Positions 34,369 through 44,887 of a stretch of DNA of 64,000 bases are shown piece after piece (position 1 is the stretch's first letter; every line of letters begins with the position of its first letter). The notes beneath the pieces are model-generated. The model did not search any database and was not told the origin of the DNA. It saw only the letters and a list, made by a program, of their open reading frames with translations. The translations under genes were made by a program, and so were the position numbers. This stretch comes from Arcuatula senhousia. Taxonomy: Eukaryota; Mollusca; Bivalvia; Mytilida; Mytilidae. The stretch lies in the NCBI GenBank assembly GCA_963971305.1, contig OZ020305.1:8775001-8839000 (forward strand), in the 5' to 3' direction.

Positions 34369-35528
34369 ATGTGGGGATTTTTGATTCGACAAAAACATGG
34401 CCGCCATGGCTAAAAATAGAACATGGGGGTCTGAGTACAGTTTTTGGCTTATATTTCAAAAACTATAAGATATATTTGAAATCCAAAGCCACGCTTCCTC
34501 TTCAGCATCAAAAGTTCTACGAAAGTCTCTATTGCGTCGAAGTCGTCAGATGACCACTTGTAGGTATTATGACCCTTTGAAGGCCAAAATTTTTTTTTTT
34601 TCATGTGTTTGGCTTGTAGAATGAAAAGTACTGCAGATAGAGAAAAGCAGTTGCTTGCGTAAATGATCAGGTCATTGAGCTCTACAAAAGTTTTAATTGA
34701 GTCGAAGTCGTGAGATGACCCCTTGAATGGGTTATGGCCCTTTAAATGCGAAAAAAAGTATTTTTTGCCCCTAAAATGAAAAGTATCGCAGATAGAGAGA
34801 TGTTGTTGTTTGCTAAAATGCTCAGCTCATTAAGCTTTACAAAAGTGTCAATTGGGTCAAAGTTGTCAGATGACAACTTTGACCTTAAAGGGGTTTTGGC
34901 CCTTTAAACGCAAAAATATAGTGTTTTGACCATAGAATGAAAAAATATTGCAGATAGAGAAAAGCTATTGTTTGCTTAAATAATCAGCTCATTGAGCTTT
35001 ACAAAAGTGTCAATTGGGTCAAAGTTGTCAGATGACCCTTAAACGGGTTATGGCCCTTTAAACGCTAAAAATAGTGTTTTGACCATAGAGAAAAAAGCTA
35101 TTGCTTGCTTAAATGATCAGCTCATTGAGCTCTACAAAAGTCCTTATTGGGTCAAAGTTGTCAGATGACCCCTTAAATGGAAAAATAGTGTTTTTGTCTA
35201 TAGAATGAAAAGTATTGCAGGTACAGAAAAGCTGATGTAGCTCATTGAGCTCTACATTATTTCCATTTGGTCAAAGTTGTAACTTTTGACAAAAGTCCTT
35301 TTTAAAGAGGGAATGCCATTTTAAAACTTGAAACTTAAAGTACCAGTTATTCATAGCTTTTACCTACTTGTATATAGTGAAAAATGTTGCAGGCAGAGAA
35401 AATCCAAAGCTGTCTGAAGCATTTAGAGTACTGTATACAGCTCTACTAATGGTTTCATTGATTTAAAATTTGATTTGTTAAACAACTTTGAACCAGGTGA
35501 GAGATTCAGGCTCCTTCGGAGCCTCTTG
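34369..35528. mobile_element. Tandem-repeat element, ~150-bp units, truncated left end
   Basis: Starts within family sequence (GATGTGGGGATTTTTGATTC, ATGGCCGCCATGGCTAAAAA) shared with 24339 and 39173. It carries about five units marked by GCTTGCTTAAATGATCAG or variants (near 34652, 34806, 34970, 35103) plus GTCAAAGTTGTCAGATGACC. The right end is CAGGTGAGAGATTCAGG and the hairpin AGGCTCC-ttc-GGAGCCT (closing at 35523). Confidence 0.7.
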
Positions 35529-35845
35529 TTAACTTTAAGTGTGTTAAAAACTGGTTATAATTATTAGTTTTGTTTCAAGCAAATCAATTGTAGATGTTTT
35601 ATGCAAAATGTTTAATAATAAAACTGAAAGCGAGATAATTATCATTTTCAATGAGGCACTTGAATTTGTTAACATTAAAATGGGGAAAACTCCTGAAAAA
35701 GATGGTGCTATAACTCTGTAACTTTCACACATTTAGCAGACCATAGAGTGTTAAACTATGTAAACTGTTTTGTTTTTTTTTCTAACTATCCTGTATAGTT
35801 TTCCAGAAATAAGCTGAATGTAAATTACATAATTTTGTAAAAAAA
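35529..35845. other. Spacer, no gene recognised
   Basis: AT-rich; nothing identified. Confidence 0.35.
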
Positions 35846-36188
35846 AGAAGAGTTGACACTAAAGAACGTCTCCCTTATCGGCACTTTCAGTATCAATGGT
35901 TCTGCATTATCCTGCCTATAAACTAACCAACTTACAAACCTTACTGGAAAAATCCTTCTTAGGTATTCTTAAAATACTTAATATAATTGTTATGTATGAT
36001 TAAATCTAGGTCAAGATCAAAAGATGGGTGTATGCAAATGTGTTAAGCTACTACTGGGGCATATATGCATACCAAATTTTATCCACCTAGGAATTATAGT
36101 TGTCGTGATATGGAGGTGATCATAAATTCTTACCCAAGATAGTTAACAAAGCCGCCAATACAGCCATACTTCGCAGGGGAGACAAAAA
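35846..36188. mobile_element. Short relative of the 31404-32159 element
   Basis: The left end AAGAGTTGACACTAAAG and right end TCGCAGGGGAGACAAAAA match those of the larger element. The central tandem array and CG-rich tract are missing or reduced. Confidence 0.6.
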
Positions 36189-37071
36189 ACTTTATAAAAA
36201 AATCCAGTAAGAGAACAATAACTCCTACATTCATAGTTTGATCTTTCAAAAAACTTCAGGTTAGGAAGATCAGTTTTGCCTAAAATCAAAATTTTGTTAT
36301 CGGTAACTGTATTAGAGTTATTTGAAGAAACTGGAATTTACGCCTATATTCAATATTTAGCAACGGTGTTAACATTATACATCAAATCAAAGCTCCAAAC
36401 AAATATTTTGTACAAGACATACACGGCATACCATAGAAAAATGTAATTGCATTTGGTAACATTTAGTCCAGCAATGTTGGAGGAAAAAAACTCTAATAAA
36501 CTGTTGCCACAGAGAAATACCGTGTCTCTGCATTAATTGGCTGCTATGGATGGACCTTGCAGAAAAAAGTTCACAAATCTATCATGTGCAGTTGCTAAGA
36601 TACAAATGCAAATCAATCAAGAAGAAATCTAGGCCACAATGACCTAGTTCCATGTAGATTTTTGACCTACAGGGGTGTAAAGATATACTTTTTTGGCATA
36701 TGATATGTATATATTGTGCTATTACACATGTATGACTATCACGATACAAATATTTAGTTTTGTTATCTATGAGCTAGACCAAATGCAGATGTTAATGTGT
36801 ATTTTTTTTGCCTTTTTTTATCTGCTTTGTTGACAAAAAGGGGCCTACCCCAGCAGTATACTGTATTATGTAAATACACAGGCTGCTTAAAATAAAATTG
36901 TCTTAATTTTACAAGATAAAAATTCGGAATTTCTCCCTGACTGAATTCACTCTATAGGGAAAAAAACTTACCAAAATGAGTGTCGCGCCCATACGCGTAA
37001 GAATTCTGTGGCTCTCAAATACAGACAGGAACATATAAATGTCGCGAATCGCGGTATATATAGTACTGTTA
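36189..37071. other. No gene recognised
   Basis: AT-rich; nothing identified. Confidence 0.4.
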
Positions 37072-37176
37072 ACTTAGAAGTCTGAAATGTGAAATTATAA
37101 CCCCGAACTCCGAAATCAGAAGTCGGAACTCTGAAATCAGAAGTCTGAAGTAAGAAGATACCTATCGCTTTCCGTA
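37072..37176. repeat. Minisatellite, locus 3, with shared flank
   Basis: AGAAGTCTGAAATGTGAAAT, CCGAACTCCGAAATCAGAAG and similar units, followed by AAGAAGATACCTATCGCTTT. Flank plus array is the reverse complement of 21549-21730. Confidence 0.75.
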
Positions 37177-37810
37177 GAGAAGACATCGTAGTTTCTTTTA
37201 TTTCTCAGAGGTGACTTTCACAGTATTAGACTTAAAAATAAAGCAAAAATATCGAGACTTTTATAAAATTTATTTTATGTATTTTAAATCGTTTTGAATG
37301 CTCTGAAGACAATTTGATAGTGTTAAATAACCATTTTTATATAAATTTAAATGGATATCTTTTCATTTGTATCAATTGATTTTCAAAAATATGCGAATGA
37401 TGCACATTGCAATTTAGATTAAATGATTTTATTTTTAATTGTTCGTATATGACATAAAGAGATCATAATGGTTTCTACATACTTATTGGGATTATGCAAT
37501 TATTACTTCACAAAATGCTTTTTTTTTCAAGTTTTTAAGTTAGATTTCATTGATATTTTTGTTGTTAATATCCATTTGCATTCCCTATGCATGATATGCA
37601 CATTTTTCTGTCTGTATGCGTGCAGCTAATAGAAATGTTCATTGCATTTTTCATTGTTATAAACTGGTAAGCTAGGAGGGTAAGGAAACTTCCCATGTTC
37701 TTACGTTAAGTTAATTATGCTCAACCTGGCAAAGGAGTTCAGCTTGACTCGGTTAAGATGTTACTTGGTTACTCTTAGTTAGTTACCAAGCAGCGTGTTG
37801 TTCTATCCAG
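37177..37810. other. No gene recognised
   Basis: AT-rich. A partial SINE tail (TTAGTTAGTTACCAAGCAGC) is at 37777-37796, just before the fuller copy. Confidence 0.4.
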
Positions 37811-37811
37811 G

Positions 37812-38280
37812 ATAGTTAGTTATTGCTTTACTCCCAAGTAGAGCGATTTTGACTATATCCGGGGATAGGCATGAGATGAAAAACTGAGCGATCTTACGTG
37901 GACTTTTACCGTCAAGCTTAGTGCTGCTGCAGGCCTATTTGCCACTCGGATTGGTTCTATCCAGGAAATGAACATAAATGGATGATAAAAATGATCATGG
38001 AATGGACGAAAGGCCAATAGGAACAATGAGCTTCGACTGCCACATTAAAAAATGGAAGGAAGGATAAGATCGGTCAAGGTAGCCTCTTGTAGCAAAGCCT
38101 AGGCTCCTACTCATGTCGAAACCTACGGCAACGATCAAGAAACGTCACATTAATAATTGCTTTCCCCATGGATAAGGTGATTTTCTTTGGTTTGTGTAAA
38201 GCCATTGCGGCATGCAACAGGAAAATGTTACTACATCCAGCTTAGGGTTGCTGTGGTATTTTCATTGGTCGAGGACCTAG
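37812..38280 (-). mobile_element. SINE-like repeat, diverged
   Basis: TAGTTAGTTATTGCTTTACT followed by CCCAAGTAGAG matches the tail end of the copy at 8193-8230. Further in, AAGCTTAGTGCTGCTGCAGG parallels the core region of the 53346-53475 fragment. The limits toward 38280 are approximate. Confidence 0.45.
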
Positions 38281-38730
38281 TAGAATTAGAATAAATTTTA
38301 TATCCATTTTTTTTCTTATTTGCGATTTAAATCATCATATTTAACGAATTCGAAAAAACAAATTCGCCACCCGCCGAACACATTAATCATTTAATAATCC
38401 CGATTTTCACTTCATGGACACTGGCAACAGATTCCAAAGACAAAGTATAAATTCCTCTTCAATTTTTATTTTTTTATTGTTTATAAAATTTGTAAAATCA
38501 AAAGGGGTGAATATTTTATTATAAAAGGTATGCATTTTTGCACTTGAAAAAAAAAACAAAAAAAAAAACAAACAAATGTACTAATTGGACAATTTTTTTT
38601 ATCAATCTATAAAATACAAATTTCATATATGAATAATGACATATTTATCCAAATTACCTGAATTTTCCTGTATATTTCTATTCGTTCAAATGAAATAGAA
38701 ACATTCGCTTAAATGAAGCATGCATGGGTC
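38281..38730. other. No gene recognised
   Basis: AT-rich with A-runs near 38548-38576. Confidence 0.35.
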
Positions 38731-40772
38731 CATTTTAAAGGATGGGTTGCGATAAGGCCCTATTTTGGCCCACCTATAGGCGAAAAATAAAAAGTATTTC
38801 ATATCCTGTTACTTTATACTTTATTTTGTAGCAAAATAATTGAACTGTTGTAAAATACTACTTTTAAATACTTTTGCACGAACACAGCTTCGAAAATCGG
38901 GCTCAAAATTGACCCATTTTGAATGAAAATTTCATCTTGATTTAAAGAAAATTTAAAAATTTTTGAAGGGCTTCAAAAAATTGAAATTTTGTGATTATAT
39001 ACTTGAAGCCAGTGTTTACAACTTTATTAAAGGTTCATTATATATATACATCACTTTAAACATCAATTTTGAAATTGAAATGACCGCTTATCTCAAGAAA
39101 AACGAAGAAAACGGAGAGATTTCGCACATTTTTTTAACTACTGACAAAAAGTTCAAAAATTATAGTCTTTTTAGCTCACCTGACCCGAAGGGTCAGATGA
39201 GCTATTGTCATCACTTGGCGTCCGTCGTCCGTCCGTCGTCCGTCCGTAAACTTTTTAAAACGTTAACTCCTCTGACACCATAAGTCCAATTGAAACCAAA
39301 CTTGGTATGGTTGTTCATTAGCATTCGGTGCTTAGAACTGATGTGGGGATTTTTGATTCGTCGTACAACATGGCCGCCGTGGCTAAAAATAGATCATAGG
39401 GGTAAAATGCAGTTTTTTGCAAATAACTCAAAAAACGGCTACAGATATCAAAATTCTGGCAGAGTAAAAGTGATCAGCACCTCAAGATCTACCTTCCCTG
39501 AAATTTTGAAGAAAATCCAACAACCCATGTAGGAGTTATTGCCCTTTTTGTGGATTTTTTGCAAATTTTGCACCTGCTTAGCTCAATATCTTCAAAACTA
39601 TACAAGATATTTGAGAAATTTAAATTGCATATTGTTAAGCACATCAAGATCTACAAAATATGTAATAGGGTCAACGTTGTAGAACCTTTCCTTTTAGGAG
39701 TTATTGCCCTTAGAATGTCAAAATTGAGCATTTTAACAGCATTTCCTCATTACATTGAAAACATTAACTCCTCTGACAGTTCAAGTCCAATTGGAACCAA
39801 ACTTGGTATAGTTGTTTATTAGCATTGAACGTTCAAAAATCCCCACATCAGTTCTAAGCACCGAATGCTAATGAACAACCATACCAAGTTTGGTTTCAAT
39901 TGGACGTATGGTGTCAGACGAGTTAACGTTTTAAAAAGTTTACGGACGGACGAACGACGGACGCCAAGTGATGACAATAGCTCACATGACCCTTCGGGTC
40001 AGGTGAGCTAAAAAGCATTTCCTCATTACATTGAAAACTTTAACTCCTCTGACACTTCTAGTCCAATTGGAACCAAACTTGTTATTGTTACTTATTTATT
40101 AGCATTAGGTGTATAGAACTGATGTGGGGATTTTTGATTGGTTGTAAAACATGGCCGCTGTGGCTAAAAATAGAACATTTGGTTAAATTGCATTTTTTTG
40201 CTAATACCAAAAAAGGGTGCCAGGATTTTGAATTTTGATTGAGAACAAAAGTGATCAGCACCTTAAGATCCACCATATTGTCAGATGACCCATTTCTTAA
40301 ACTTATGACCCTTTCAATGTCAAATAGATTTTGCCTAATAACCTTTACTTCAGGCACATATGTCAGGTGAGCGATTCAGGCTCCTGGGAGCCTCTTGTTA
40401 AATTTTCAGTGTGTCTTGCACACGGAACCAGCTAGAAACTTTCATAAAAGATGTGTTTTATTTATACAAGTTTTTGAATAAATTATAGAGCTGGTTTCGC
40501 GTGCAAGGCTATACTTTCGGGAGGGATATATATCACTCATTTGCGCCACTTTCCCATAGACACAATGTTAAAATCGTTTGCGGTGGTTCATTTCAAGCAC
40601 CATTTAATAAAAAATAAAATAAGCTTTTTAACTACGGACGTTTATTTTAAAAAAAATAGAAATATTAGCCTTTCAAACAAGTTATTTTGTGATAGATTTT
40701 ACCTAATTTTAATTTTGACTTTCGCGGTGGGCTGAAAAAGGGTCTTATCGCAACCCATCCTTTGCTAAAATG
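38731..40772. mobile_element. TIR element carrying a nested tandem-type element
   Basis: The left arm 38731-38774 (AAAGGATGGGTTGCGATAAG, ending GGCCCACC) and right arm 40726-40772 are inverted complements with a few differences. The 39173-40397 element is nested inside; without it the host element would be about 0.8 kb. No transposase ORF. Confidence 0.65.
39173..40397. mobile_element. 24339-family element with an internal inverted copy of its own left end
   Basis: The left end AGCTCACCTGACCCGAAGGG is followed by GTCCGTCGTCCGTCCG. The right end CAGGTGAGCGATTCAGG plus hairpin AGGCTCC-t-GGGAGCCT closes at 40397. The left ~185 bp (39169-39354) recurs in inverted orientation at 39836-40013, nearly base for base. 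The block AGCATTTCCTCATTACATTG is present on both sides of that inverted copy (39738 and 40014). The ORFs at 39290-39822 fall inside the repeat. Confidence 0.8.
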
Positions 40773-43228
40773 AAATGCGCCCGATAAAACATCACTGCAG
40801 TTGATATTTTGATATTTCCATGATCTTTTTGTTAAATGTTTCTGTCCAGTCGGCTCATTGTTTTTTTTTTGTTTTTGTTTATTATTATTATTATTATTCA
40901 TGGCACTTATGATACCAGTCTATAACATATCTCATTTGCTTACACCTATCTGTGAATAATTCTTTATTCTTTCAGAATTTTTAAATGATATTAAAGATAC
41001 TTTCTACACTGGTTTAATACCAGCCATACTTTTTAGGGTCAGACAGCGTTGAAAATAGATGCAAATATCTATAAAATTACGCTCCTCTTGTGGTAACAGC
41101 CATTCATTTACCCAAATTGTGTTTCAATATTTGTGCTATTGTCATGAGATTTAAGTCTTTAACGGAAGGAATACCGCTTTGGACAGTTACATTATATTTT
41201 AAAAGCGTTCCTAAGCTAAGAAAATTGTTAAATTGACTCCCTGATTGAGCGATGAACAACACAAATTAGTCCGCAAATTGATCTAATGGCAAAGCTTAAT
41301 TTCCAAGTGTTGGCCTTAGGCAGTTTACAGCACGTCGCTTTAGACTTATGAATTTAGGATGAAAAGTTGATATCGACAAACCTAGAATTACGAACATCGA
41401 AGAAGCAAGAGAATTCCTGCCCTCCAATTAAAAGTTTTTAGCAAAATTACGATACATTATTAAGCTTTACTCAGGAAACAATTACACTGCCCCAAAAGAG
41501 AAATTTGAAGTGACAAGAATTTTTACCGAGGTTTAATCAAAAACATCTTTAAGTGGTATATGGACGTTTTCCTTTGTTAGATGCTAACACTAAATAAATA
41601 GACCTTTTTGTTTTTATTTTTCGTATCGTACAAGAGGAAATTCAATTAATTATTGTAAATTATTTAGTTGATTCAATTTTATTACTAAATGTTTTCGTGA
41701 ACACTTTATTCGCTTGTGAAGAAATGCAATGCTTGAAAGCATATTGCTGTGGCCAATGTTTAAAAGCGTATTGCTGCCAATGTTTTGAAGAAGCGTATGT
41801 TTTAAAGCTCTTGTTGTCAATGCTTTTTAATCGTAAATTGTCACCGCCAGTGTTTTAAAGCGCATTTCTGTTTTAAGGATGTATTCTTGTCAGGTTTCGG
41901 TCTCGTTGAAATCTCGTATGGAAATAACTTTGAAATTATTCAAAATTTATGAACAATGGCAACCAATTTTTAAAATATATGTATACCATAAAATTATGTA
42001 CAAAAATTATGAATTATAAACAAGTAGCTTTTGAGTAATCGCTTTTCAAAAAAATAGGTCCTAAATTGCTGGTGAATTCAGGCTAGATTTTCTGAAAATA
42101 GGGGTTGGGGTGGAAAAAGTCATCTCATGAAAAAAAATATTCATTTGTCATTCATTTTTGCTTCTTAAAACATTTGATTAGATATTTTCCCAAAAAGAAC
42201 CACAAAACAAATGAAGTTTTAACCATCAGCTGCAAGGAAATTGAGAAAATCTGCATTTTTAGGGAAATTCGGAATGGCCAAAAATGCCCCTAAAATAAAT
42301 GAAAATGGGACAAAACTTTCTTATATTCACACGCACATATGATTTTTTTTTCAGTTTGGTAAATTCATTTTTCAAGTATAAGAGTGAGTTGATTTTTTTT
42401 CATGAAAATAGTCGAAATTTGGGCAAAAATTGCTAAAAATGAACAAAATCGTTAAACCCTAACAGAGATTTTTTAGATATTTACTCGTTTATAGTTCAGT
42501 ATAATTAAAGCATTTCGTTGCAAATATTTGTATCAGAATGATAATTTTAAACATCTCAATTTTTTTGAAATGGTATTTTCCATAAATCAAAAAAATATAG
42601 TTTTCAATCATAACATTAAAGACACCCACTCTGAGCTTATGTAGATTTAAACAATATTTCCACGCAAAGCTTAATCCTTAAAACTCATTTAGAAGGATTG
42701 CTCCTTTGATCAAAAACCGTTAGGTATCAATTTAATTAAGCAGATTAAAATAATTATTTATTTAATTAATTTTCCATTGAGACCTGTTCGTGAGGCTGGT
42801 AGTTTACGATAGTATAAGATGTTATCGGACCGTCTTCTATCTTACGGCCTCCTAAGCTGCTTTCACCAGGAGAAGAAGAAATTAATTTTGTTTATTCTTT
42901 TAAAATCGGTTTGATATATTACAGTGTCATAAAGTAAAGAACCTTTAAAATACTATCTAATAAAAAAAAAAATATTTGAACGAATTATAAAGAGATTGAG
43001 GGCTGTAGTTCTAACCAGACTACAAATGTAACATGTCTATCATCGAGAAACAACACATTTTATATATGTTTTATTTTAATTGACACAAAACACATAAACA
43101 AACCCAAAGCCAAAACACATGCAGCATAAATTGCATGTTAAGAAATCAAAGTAATGATATGTGGAATAGTAATACGACATGGCAAGCATAAACATAAAAT
43201 CCACAATGGAAAACAACCAGTATTAACC
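40773..43228. other. No gene; minor repeats only
   Basis: (ATT)n lies at about 40880-40898. An imperfect ~28-35-bp repeat, AAAGCATATTGCTG..CAATGTTTT, occurs several times at 41723-41880. Otherwise AT-rich with no recognisable coding or RNA gene. Confidence 0.45.
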
Positions 43229-43293
43229 ACAGGCGCTTGTGTATGGTCAAATATTGCCTAGCGAGCAATATTTGGCTATTCACAAGCGCCTGT
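43229..43293. repeat. Near-perfect 65-bp hairpin
   Basis: ACAGGCGCTTGTG through AAATATTGC (43229-43257) pairs with 43265-43293 around a 7-base loop (CTAGCGA). As RNA this would be 26 Watson-Crick pairs, two G-U pairs and one mismatch. It could be the relic of a palindromic transposon or a small-RNA-type hairpin; nothing in the flanks decides. Confidence 0.75.
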
Positions 43294-44347
43294 TTTTATT
43301 ATTATAATAACCTAAAACCTAAAAAGTTGCAGTATATGGTGTATACAATAAGACGTTTATATTGGTGTTGTGTCATGTATATTTACATTTCTTAGCAATG
43401 TGTGTTGCCTTTTAATTTGATTTCCGTTTGTCTAAAGACCAAGAACATTGTCATAATAAATATGAAAATAATATTGAACAGGTTGAGATGACTTGGTCCA
43501 TTTTAAATGCTTTATTGAACATGCTTTATATCTTGTACTAACGTTTGTTTTTCAGTACAAAACAAGTTATAATATAATACATGTACAAAATTCAACCTGT
43601 CCACTAACTAGAAAGCTGCATGTGAGCTGCAGTCCAAAAAGATATCCTGGCTCAAATTAAAAAAAAATTAGTGCTCGTATTGTTGTTTTTCTCAATCTTT
43701 GTGCGACCGTTTCGCGAAAATCCATGTGAATAAGAGCTGGTATCCAATTGTCATCTAATGGCTAAATTTTTTTTTCTTAGGAAACACCAAAACCAATATG
43801 ATCAAATTTAAAAATAGTAGGCGCAAATCTACATTTTGCCACAGAGATTTATGAAAGTTTAATAAAAATCCATTAGGGTTTTAAGAATAGTTTGTGAATA
43901 CATGAAGAATATCTTAAGGCGTAACGGACAGAAAACCCTATCACTATACCCCGATCAATTTTGGATGTCAAAAGTTCACAAATCTCATTACAAACTATTA
44001 AATTTTAAAATAGTTCATTTGCTATATAGTTCTTAATCTTGTAGAATCTGACGATTTAGTGATGTAATGAAAATGAATGAATCCAATATACCTGTAATGT
44101 TACAAAGAAATATCCGATTGTCCGCCTTAAAGTATTGTCCGTCGGTCATGCCTGAACTAAACACGTTCTATTCTCCAGTTTATATGTACATGTAATGTTA
44201 TAGGGGGATATCAATATTTAGGGTAACACGCTTGACCTAAAGCACGTTCTACCCTGCACAGTGTTAAAACATAATACTTTATACAGGTTATGTCCTAAAC
44301 TCTGTTGTTTGACACAATATTGGAAACAAGCACACCATTTACATTAT
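43294..44347. other. No gene recognised
   Basis: AT-rich; nothing identified. Confidence 0.4.
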
Positions 44348-44475
44348 CAAAGAAGCAGAGGTACCAATGGGGTATCTGAATATCAAAAGTCCAAAAGGGC
44401 AGAGACAAAACCAGCAAACACCACCAAGAACGGAACAAAAACAGACAATATGCAAAACATGGAAACACAAAACAA
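44348..44475. repeat. Fragment of the 11655-11990 dispersed repeat
   Basis: GCAGAGGTACCAATGGGGTA, GTCCAAAAGGGCAGAGAC, then ACATGGAAACACAAAACAAC match the copy in the triplication. The fragment stops just before an (AT)n run at 44497. Confidence 0.7.
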
Positions 44476-44520
44476 CTTTATGTTTTAGATACTAGTATAT
44501 ATATATATATTCGTAAGTTT

Positions 44521-44887
44521 TCAAAGTAGTCTTGCTGAAGGTTCGGGTAAGATTCGCCTGAAGACCTTACCCATGCCTCCATACCTTAGTTGCAGTCTAG
44601 ACTCGTACACTACGTTAGCCCTGTGTCCCCATCCCGAATCACACCACAAACGCAGCCTTTGTAGACGGCCCCCATTGAGCCTACTCTTATCGAACTCTAC
44701 GAAGGGGTCTTTAACGTGCACAGGGTATTGCTCTCCCTATACATGGGACAACCTTTTATCGTCCCTTCCGAAGGACTAGCATCGTTTCTTGAGACCATCC
44801 TCGCAAATGGTGTCAAGAAAGAGTCGGAACCACGATCCTCGGTGTTAGCAGTCCGACGCCTTAACTACTACACCTCCGGCTCTCAAA
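44521..44887 (-). mobile_element. SINE with a tRNA-Ser-like head
   Basis: On the minus strand the element starts near 44882 with GGAGGTGTAGTAGTTAAGGC, a tRNA box A of the Ser type. GTCGGACTGCTAA follows, with a GCT anticodon position, and then GTGGTTCCGACTC, a box B-like T arm. The body (CATCCTTCGGAAGGG reading region, CCCTGTGCACGTTAAAGACC) matches a repeat class I recall as common in molluscs. It is markedly less AT-rich than its surroundings. ORFs in it are chance. Confidence 0.65.
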
